Below are positions 59,778-64,000 of a stretch of 64,000 nt of DNA, piece by piece. A program made the position numbers and the translations under genes. The first letter of the stretch is position 1, and each line of letters opens with the position of its first letter. The notes beneath the pieces were generated by a model that had not been told where the DNA came from, did not search any database, and saw only the letters and a list, made by a program, of their open reading frames with translations. Location of the stretch: assembly GCF_008386585.1 (NCBI RefSeq), contig NZ_VUOB01000038.1:62001-126000 (forward strand), written 5' to 3'. Source of the DNA: Solihabitans fulvus. GTDB taxonomy: Bacteria; Actinomycetota; Actinomycetes; Mycobacteriales; Pseudonocardiaceae.

Positions 59778-60524
59778 GTGGAGGAAGCCGTGCCGAGTCC
59801 GGTCGCCGAGGGTGGCGTGGACGAGGGTCCCGACGAGGGCCCGTCCAGGACCGCCAAGAGTGAGCAGACCAGGAACCTCATCGTCGAGACGGCACTGCGA
59901 CTGTTCCGCGAGAACGGCTACGACCGGACCACCATGCGAGCCATCGCGCGGGAGGCCGGGGTGTCGGTCGGCAACGCGTACTACTACTTCGGCTCCAAGG
60001 AGCACCTGGTTCAGGGGTTCTACGACCGCATCCAGGAGCTGCACCACGAGGCCTGCATCGAGATCCTCGCCACCGAGAAGGGGATCGGCGCCAGGCTACG
60101 AGGGGTGCTGTTGGCCTGGCTCGACATCGCCGAGCCATACCATCAGTTCGCGGTGCAGTTCTTCAAGAACGCGGCCGACCCGACCAGCCCGCTCAGCCCG
60201 TTCTCCGAGCAGTCGGAGCCGGCGCGCGCGGCCAGCATCGCCCTGTACCGGGAGGTGCTGGCCGGCGCGACCAGCAAGCTCGACCCCGAGCTGCGCGAGG
60301 ACCTGCCCGAGCTGATGTGGCTGCACCAGATGGTGGTGGTGCTGTTCTGGGTGCACGACCGGTCCCCGAACAGCGCCAACACCAGGATGTTCATCCGTCG
60401 CAGCACACCGCTGTTCGAGAAGCTGCTCAGGCTGTCCCGGCTGCGCGTGCTGCGCTCGCTGACCCGCGAGGGCGTGCAGCTGTTCCGCGACTTCGGGTGG
60501 ATCAAGGGAAAGCCGTCGGGCTGA
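59778..60524 (+). CDS. TetR-family regulator
   Basis: This 248-residue regulator has an acidic N-terminal extension and the TetR HTH (about 28-75): RNLIVETALRLFRENGYDRT then MRAIAREAGVSVGNAYYYFG. The C-terminal domain is longer than average. TACGGT (59766-59771) lies 6 nt before the GTG at 59778, indicating a leaderless start; GGAGG before GTG 59790 gives an alternative. The paired TGAACnCGTTCA sites 0.5 kb upstream are its most likely targets. Confidence 0.9.
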   Translation: MEEAVPSPVAEGGVDEGPDEGPSRTAKSEQTRNLIVETALRLFRENGYDRTTMRAIAREAGVSVGNAYYYFGSKEHLVQGFYDRIQELHHEACIEILATEKGIGARLRGVLLAWLDIAEPYHQFAVQFFKNAADPTSPLSPFSEQSEPARAASIALYREVLAGATSKLDPELREDLPELMWLHQMVVVLFWVHDRSPNSANTRMFIRRSTPLFEKLLRLSRLRVLRSLTREGVQLFRDFGWIKGKPSG

Positions 60525-60619
60525 CCCAGGACCGCTACCGGGATGGGGGACAGTGCTCCGCTCTTCAGGGCGGGGGTGAAGGCACGCGCTGAGAGGGCCG
60601 CCAAGGCCCGAGCGGTGCC

Positions 60620-61036
60620 CTAAACCGGACGGTTTTGCTGCTCGATGTACTGCCGGAGAACGCTGATCGGCGCACCGCCGACCGAGCCGGCGAAGTACGA
60701 CCCGGACCACAGTCGTGGCGCCCGCCAGTAGTGCCGGACCAGGTCGGGGAACTCCTGCCGCATTCTGCGGGAGGACACGCCCTTGAGGCTGTTGACCAGC
60801 CTGGACAGCGCGATCTTGGGAGGGAAGTTGACCAGCAGGTGCACGTGGTTGGCCTCCCCGTTGAACTCCACCAACGTGGTCTCGAAGTCCTCACATACTG
60901 CCCGCATGATCTCTTCCATCCGGGTCAGGTGCCGCCCGGTGAACACCTTGTGTCGAAACTTCGTCACGAAAACCAAGTGCGCATGCAGCGCGAAAACACA
61001 GTGCCGGCCAGTGCGAACACCCTCAAGATCAGCCAT
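60620..61036 (-). CDS. tnpA: IS200/IS605 transposase TnpA (Y1 HUH)
   Basis: This 138-residue transposase is of full length. The HUH motif is NHVHLLVNF (about residue 63) and the catalytic Tyr lies in VLRQYIEQQ (about 130). It cuts and joins single-stranded element ends, recognising subterminal hairpins. It is intact, so the element may be active. It is divergent from tnpB across 25 bp. Confidence 0.95.
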   Translation of the reverse strand: MADLEGVRTGRHCVFALHAHLVFVTKFRHKVFTGRHLTRMEEIMRAVCEDFETTLVEFNGEANHVHLLVNFPPKIALSRLVNSLKGVSSRRMRQEFPDLVRHYWRAPRLWSGSYFAGSVGGAPISVLRQYIEQQNRPV

Positions 61037-61061
61037 GAAACCAACCGTTTAGGTTGGGGTC

Positions 61062-62258
61062 GTGCAGCTCCGGTACAACTACCGCGTCTACCTGACGCCG
61101 GCTCAGCGGGACGCGCTGGGCAGGGCGTTCGGGTGTGCGCGGGTGGTGTTCAACGACGGGTTGCGCGCACGCCAGACAGTGCGGGAACAGGGCCTGCCGT
61201 ACCTCTCGGACGGGGAACTGTCCAAGCAGGTCATCACCCACGCCAAGACCATGCCCGAGCGGGCGTGGCTGGGCGAGGTGTCAGCGGTGGTGCTGCAACA
61301 GGCCCTGGCCGACCTGAACACCGCCTACCGGAACTTCTTCGCTTCTGTGTCCGGAAAGCGGAAAGGCCGGCGCCTGGCTCCGCCACGGTTCCGGTCCCGC
61401 AAGGACAACCGGCAGGCCATCCGGTTCACCGCCAACGCCCGGTTCCGGGTGCTGGACAACGGCCGGCTGCGGCTGCCGAAGATCGGCGATGTGCCCGTGC
61501 GCTGGTCGCGGAGCCTGCCCTCCGCGCCGTCGAGCGTGACGGTCATCCAGGACGCGGCGGGCCGGCACTTCGCCTCGTTCGTCGTGCAGACCGAGGACGC
61601 ACCGCTACCCGAGCTGGACACCGAGGTCGGCATCGACCTGGGGCTGACCACGTTCGCGGTGCTGTCGGACGGCAAGACGATCACCTCCCCGAAGTTCCTG
61701 CGTCGCGCGGAACGCGCGCTGCGCAAGGCGCAGCAGAACCTGTCCCGCAAGCGGAAAGGCAGCGCGAACCGGGCCAAGGCCCGCGTTCAGGTCGCTCGGG
61801 TGCACGCCCGGGTACGCAACGCCCGCGCCGACTGGGCGCACAAACACACCACGGCGATCATCCGCGACAACCAAGCGGTGTACGTCGAGGATCTGTGCGT
61901 CACGGGGCTGGCCCGCACCCGGCTGGCGAAGTCCGTGCACGATGCCGGGTGGGGGCTGTTCACCCGGCTCCTTCAGGAGAAAGCCACCCGGTACGGGCGC
62001 ACGTTTGGAAAGGTGGATCGGTTCTTCCCGTCATCGCAGACGTGCTCGGCGTGCGGGGCGGTCGACGGGAAGAAGCCCCTGCACGTGCGCGTGTGGACAT
62101 GCCGATGCGGTGTGACCCACGACCGGGACCTCAACGCCGCGAAGAACATCCTGGCCGCCGGACGGGCGGACAGGCCAACGCCTGTGGAGCTGATGTCAGA
62201 CGGGACCCCGGTCCCGCAGTCGGCCGTGAAGCAGGAACCCGCCGGGACCGCCGCGTAA
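61062..62258 (+). CDS. tnpB: RNA-guided nuclease TnpB (IS605 OrfB)
   Basis: This 398-residue TnpB has an N-terminal HTH (VYLTPAQRDALGRAFG) and a split RuvC domain: Asp in GIDLGLTTFAVL (about residue 190), Glu in YVEDLCVTGL (about 275) and Asp in THDRDLNAAKNI (about 352). A zinc ribbon CSAC...CRC is inserted before the last. All three acidic residues are present, so RNA-guided DNA cleavage should be possible. TAGGTT (61050-61055) lies 6 nt before the GTG, a leaderless start inside a CCAACC/GGTTGG hairpin. Confidence 0.94.
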   Translation: MQLRYNYRVYLTPAQRDALGRAFGCARVVFNDGLRARQTVREQGLPYLSDGELSKQVITHAKTMPERAWLGEVSAVVLQQALADLNTAYRNFFASVSGKRKGRRLAPPRFRSRKDNRQAIRFTANARFRVLDNGRLRLPKIGDVPVRWSRSLPSAPSSVTVIQDAAGRHFASFVVQTEDAPLPELDTEVGIDLGLTTFAVLSDGKTITSPKFLRRAERALRKAQQNLSRKRKGSANRAKARVQVARVHARVRNARADWAHKHTTAIIRDNQAVYVEDLCVTGLARTRLAKSVHDAGWGLFTRLLQEKATRYGRTFGKVDRFFPSSQTCSACGAVDGKKPLHVRVWTCRCGVTHDRDLNAAKNILAAGRADRPTPVELMSDGTPVPQSAVKQEPAGTAA

Positions 62259-62321
62259 GCGACGGAGGCCGGAATCCCTGCCCTTCAGGGCGGAGAGGAC
62301 GTCAATCGAAGTCGCCGACCG
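62160..62321 (+). ncRNA. Predicted omega RNA (reRNA) of TnpB
   Basis: TnpB guide RNAs in this family come from the 3' end of tnpB and the right end of the element, with the guide taken from the flank. The matching region holds the tnpB 3' end, the CTGCCC-TTCA-GGGCGG stem-loop (62278-62293) and then flanking DNA from about 62306. If so, the guide reads into the 3' end of the MarR gene. Ends are approximate. Confidence 0.35.
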
Positions 62322-62802
62322 CGTGCCGGACCTTGGCGAGCAGGTCGGTCAGCTGGTCGGTCTGCTTCTCGTTCAGCCCGCGCAGACCGAAGTCGACCGC
62401 CGTGACGGAGTGGGTGGCCGCCTCCCGGCGGGCCCGGCCGGCGTCGGTGATCTCGACCAGGGTGGTGCGGCGGTCGGTCGGGTGCGGGTTGCGGCGCACC
62501 AGGCCGTCGTTTTCCAGCCGGTCCACGATGTTGGTGACGCTGGTCGGGTGCAGTTGCAGCCGCTCGCCCATCACCCGCATCGGCAGGCTGCCCTGGCGCG
62601 AGAAGGTCAACAGCACCAACGCCTCGTAGCGCGCGAACGTGAGGCCGTGCGGCTTCAGCGCCGCGTCGACGGCGGACTGGATGATCTGCTGCACCCGCAT
62701 GACGCTCGTCACAGCGGCCATCGAGGTCGACGAGCCGATGTGCTTCTCCCAGAGTTCGGCCGCGCGGGCAATCGGGTCGAACGGCAGCGGCTGGGAGGTC
62801 AT
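62302..62802 (-). CDS. MarR-family regulator next to the IS605 right end
   Basis: This 166-residue regulator has the MarR winged HTH (about 50-125): GLTFARYEALVLLTFSRQG, LPMRVMGERLQLHPTSVTNI and wing HPTDRRTTLVEIT. Its TGA stop (62302-62304 on the plus strand as TCA) falls within the last bases of the IS605 element, so the insertion may have supplied or shortened the stop. The ATG at 62802 has a TAGCTT box 8 nt upstream and no SD. It is divergent from the thiamine-binding gene. Confidence 0.9.
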   Translation of the reverse strand: MTSQPLPFDPIARAAELWEKHIGSSTSMAAVTSVMRVQQIIQSAVDAALKPHGLTFARYEALVLLTFSRQGSLPMRVMGERLQLHPTSVTNIVDRLENDGLVRRNPHPTDRRTTLVEITDAGRARREAATHSVTAVDFGLRGLNEKQTDQLTDLLAKVRHAVGDFD

Positions 62803-62814
62803 GGGGTCCGAAGC

Positions 62815-62830
62815 TACCAGCGGGTACCCG
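62815..62830. promoter_or_regulatory. TACC-N4-GGTA site in the MarR/thiamine-binding divergent region
   Basis: TACCAGCGGGTA (62815-62826) overlaps CGGGTACCCG (62821-62830), a perfect 10-bp palindrome. The site lies 13 bp from the MarR start and overlaps its TAGCTT box, so binding would repress MarR and possibly the divergent gene. Confidence 0.5.
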
Positions 62831-62871
62831 GGATGATGTTGGTGCCAGTCGAAATCACTCGGGGAGGACCT

Positions 62872-63171
62872 GTGCTCGTCGCGTTCAGTGTGAGCCCGCT
62901 CGGCGGGGAGTCCGACAGCGTGGCCGAGGCGGTCGCGGAGGCGGTGCGGGTGGTGCGGGAGTCGGGGCTGCCCAACGAGACCACCGCCATGTTCACCACC
63001 ATCGAGGGCGAGTGGGACGAGGTGATGGCCGTGGTCAAGCGGGCGACCGAGGTCCTCCAGGCCCGCGCGCCCCGGGTCAGCCTGGTGCTCAAGGCGGACA
63101 TCCGGCCCGGCCACACCGGGCAGCTCACGGCCAAGGTCGAGCGGATCGAACAGCACCTCGCCAACGGGTGA
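62872..63171 (+). CDS. Thiamine-binding-family protein (MTH1187/YkoF-like)
   Basis: This 99-residue protein begins LVAFSVSPLGGESDSVAEAV and has MFTTIEGEWDEVMAVVKRA, the pattern of the MTH1187/DUF77 family, whose members form tetramers and bind thiamine-like ligands. GGGGAGG precedes the GTG at 62872. It is divergent from a MarR gene and followed by a hairpin. Confidence 0.87.
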   Translation: MLVAFSVSPLGGESDSVAEAVAEAVRVVRESGLPNETTAMFTTIEGEWDEVMAVVKRATEVLQARAPRVSLVLKADIRPGHTGQLTAKVERIEQHLANG

Positions 63172-63176
63172 GGCCG

Positions 63177-63207
63177 CCGGGGACGGCGGTCCAGGCCGCC
63201 TCCCCGG
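63177..63207 (+). terminator. Terminator hairpin after the thiamine-binding gene
   Basis: CCGGGGACGGCGG (63177-63189) pairs with CCGCCTCCCCGG (63196-63207) with a single bulge. It lies 5 bp after the stop. Confidence 0.7.
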
Positions 63208-63241
63208 TCATCCCTCGGTGACGTGCGCCACGGTGGCGACG

Positions 63242-63263
63242 GATAGTTGGACGTCCTACTATC
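63242..63263. promoter_or_regulatory. 22-bp palindrome upstream of icmA
   Basis: Outer arms GATAGT/ACTATC flank GGACGTCC, with a single mismatched pair (T/T) between them. The site ends 28 bp before the icmA GTG and overlaps the region where the promoter should be. This is a strong candidate operator for the acyl-CoA mutase gene, distinct from the TACC-type sites. Confidence 0.7.
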
Positions 63264-63291
63264 TGAGTACCGACGAGACCCGGAGGTCGCG

Positions 63292-64000
63292 GTGCCCGCA
63301 CAGGGGTATGACGACAACTACGCCGACATTGATGCCGGCCGCGAGCGCTGGCAGCAGCGGTACGCGGACGCCGAGGCCAAGGGCCGGGTCCGCGACGCCG
63401 ACTTCACCACCCTGTCCGGGGTCGAGGTGGAGCCCGTCTACGGCCCCCGCCCCGGCGAGAACGTCGAGGGCTTCGAGCGCATCGGCTGGCCGGGTGAGTT
63501 CCCGTTCACCCGGGGCCTGCACGCCACCGGCTACCGGGGCAAGAACTGGACGATCCGCCAGTTCGCCGGCTTCGGCAACGCCGAGCAGACCAACGAGCGC
63601 TACAAGATGATCCTGGCGCGCGGCGGCGGCGGCCTCTCCGTCGCGTTCGACATGCCCACGCTGATGGGCCGCGACTCCGACGACTCGCGCGCCCTCGGTG
63701 AGGTCGGGCACTGCGGCGTCGCCATCGACTCGGCCGCCGACATGGACGTGCTGTTCCGCGACATCCCGCTGGAGCAGGTCACCACCTCGATGACCATCTC
63801 CGGCCCCGCCGTGCCGATCTTCGTCATGTACCTGGTCGCCGCCGAGCGGCAGGGCGCCGACCCGAGCAAGCTCAACGGCACGCTCCAGACCGACATCTTC
63901 AAGGAGTACATCGCGCAGAAGGAGTGGCTGTTCGAACCCGAGCCGCACCTGCGCCTCATCGGCGACCTGATGGAGCACTGCGCGCACAACATCCCCGCCT
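63292..64000 (+). CDS. icmA: Isobutyryl-CoA mutase large subunit, 5' part
   Basis: The first 236 residues are present; the gene runs off the right edge. RGLHATGYRGKNWTIRQFAG and NERYKMILARGGGGLSVAFD match B12-dependent acyl-CoA mutases. Two substrate-deciding positions point to isobutyryl-CoA rather than methylmalonyl-CoA: Phe in TIRQFAGFG where methylmalonyl-CoA mutase has Tyr, and Gln in KEYIAQKEW where it has Arg. It would interconvert isobutyryl-CoA and n-butyryl-CoA, linking valine catabolism to the ccr/ethylmalonyl branch. CGGAGG precedes the GTG. Confidence 0.92.
   Translation, partial: MPAQGYDDNYADIDAGRERWQQRYADAEAKGRVRDADFTTLSGVEVEPVYGPRPGENVEGFERIGWPGEFPFTRGLHATGYRGKNWTIRQFAGFGNAEQTNERYKMILARGGGGLSVAFDMPTLMGRDSDDSRALGEVGHCGVAIDSAADMDVLFRDIPLEQVTTSMTISGPAVPIFVMYLVAAERQGADPSKLNGTLQTDIFKEYIAQKEWLFEPEPHLRLIGDLMEHCAHNIPA

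Larger units (their letters stand above)
60540..62305. mobile_element. IS200/IS605-family insertion sequence
   Basis: The element carries divergent tnpA (Y1 HUH transposase) and tnpB. Both ends contain matching short hairpins: CCGCTCTTCAGGGCGG at 60558-60573 and CTGCCCTTCAGGGCGG at 62278-62293. There are no terminal inverted repeats or target duplication, as expected for single-strand IS605 transposition. The right end appears to finish at or near GACGTCAA (62298-62305). The left boundary is approximate. Confidence 0.85.

Noticed and set aside
63269..63280. TACCGACGAGAC as a further TACC-type operator upstream of icmA
   Set aside because: Only the left half matches; the right arm GGTA is missing. 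The separate long palindrome at 63242 is the stronger signal there.

Overview
The window is high-GC actinobacterial DNA. The gene content points to the order Pseudonocardiales (an Amycolatopsis/Saccharothrix/Lentzea/Kutzneria-like organism). The supporting signs are NucS mismatch repair, DUF3558 lipoproteins, orphan type VII (ESX) accessory genes, crotonyl-CoA carboxylase/reductase together with an isobutyryl-CoA mutase, and many apparently leaderless genes. In these a TANNNT -10 box lies 6-7 nt before the start codon. The genus cannot be fixed from sequence alone. No rRNA, tRNA, CRISPR array or complete biosynthetic cluster was seen.

Layout. 1-10.4 kb: a LysE-type exporter end, an enoyl-CoA hydratase-like protein, an SGNH lipase, a NUDIX hydrolase, an amino-acid permease, nucS, an SSS-type sodium symporter with a small membrane partner, a 29-residue small ORF, a DUF3558 lipoprotein and an aldehyde dehydrogenase. 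10.4-17.6 kb: an iron-siderophore binding lipoprotein behind an IdeR/DmdR-type iron box, a dhaKLM operon, an NB-ARC/TPR regulator divergent from an AhpD-like protein, and a DUF1801 protein. 17.7-26 kb: a tandem-fused 3-hydroxyacyl-CoA dehydrogenase, small proteins, a long hendecad coiled-coil protein with a DivIVA-like N-terminus, and ccr. 26-31 kb: an SPW-repeat protein, a TetR regulator and a type VII accessory block (EspG-like, WXG-like, DUF3558 lipoprotein, proline/glycine-rich WXG/PPE-like protein). 31-34 kb: methylmalonyl-CoA epimerase divergent from thiolase and meaB. 34-43 kb: a 1060-residue Tat-exported propeller-amidohydrolase, a GntR/ABC operon behind a perfect operator, a second amidohydrolase divergent from a MarR regulator, and a mycosin-like protease.

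43-51.8 kb is a self-contained mannose/mannoside locus. A LacI regulator, manA and a Frc-like sugar ABC transporter are transcribed leftward, and a secreted GH92 alpha-mannosidase is transcribed rightward. Four copies of a GACAnCGTTGTC-type operator sit at the promoters. 51.9-60.5 kb: an ABC exporter pair, an alpha/beta hydrolase, a DUF3817 protein, a regulator with two LuxR-type HTH domains, a Tat-exported haem peroxidase, an APH-like kinase, and a membrane protein plus TetR gene behind paired TGAACnCGTTCA sites. 60.5-62.3 kb is an IS200/IS605 element (tnpA/tnpB) whose right end abuts the stop codon of a MarR gene. The window closes with a thiamine-binding protein and the start of icmA.

The strongest cross-locus signal is a short palindrome, TACC-N4-GGTA. 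It lies upstream of the 3-hydroxyacyl-CoA dehydrogenase and of the epimerase/thiolase pair, with a one-mismatch form upstream of ccr, and recurs upstream of the MarR/thiamine-binding pair. This suggests one regulator controlling the C4-acyl-CoA (butyryl/ethylmalonyl/methylmalonyl) genes that are scattered across the window.
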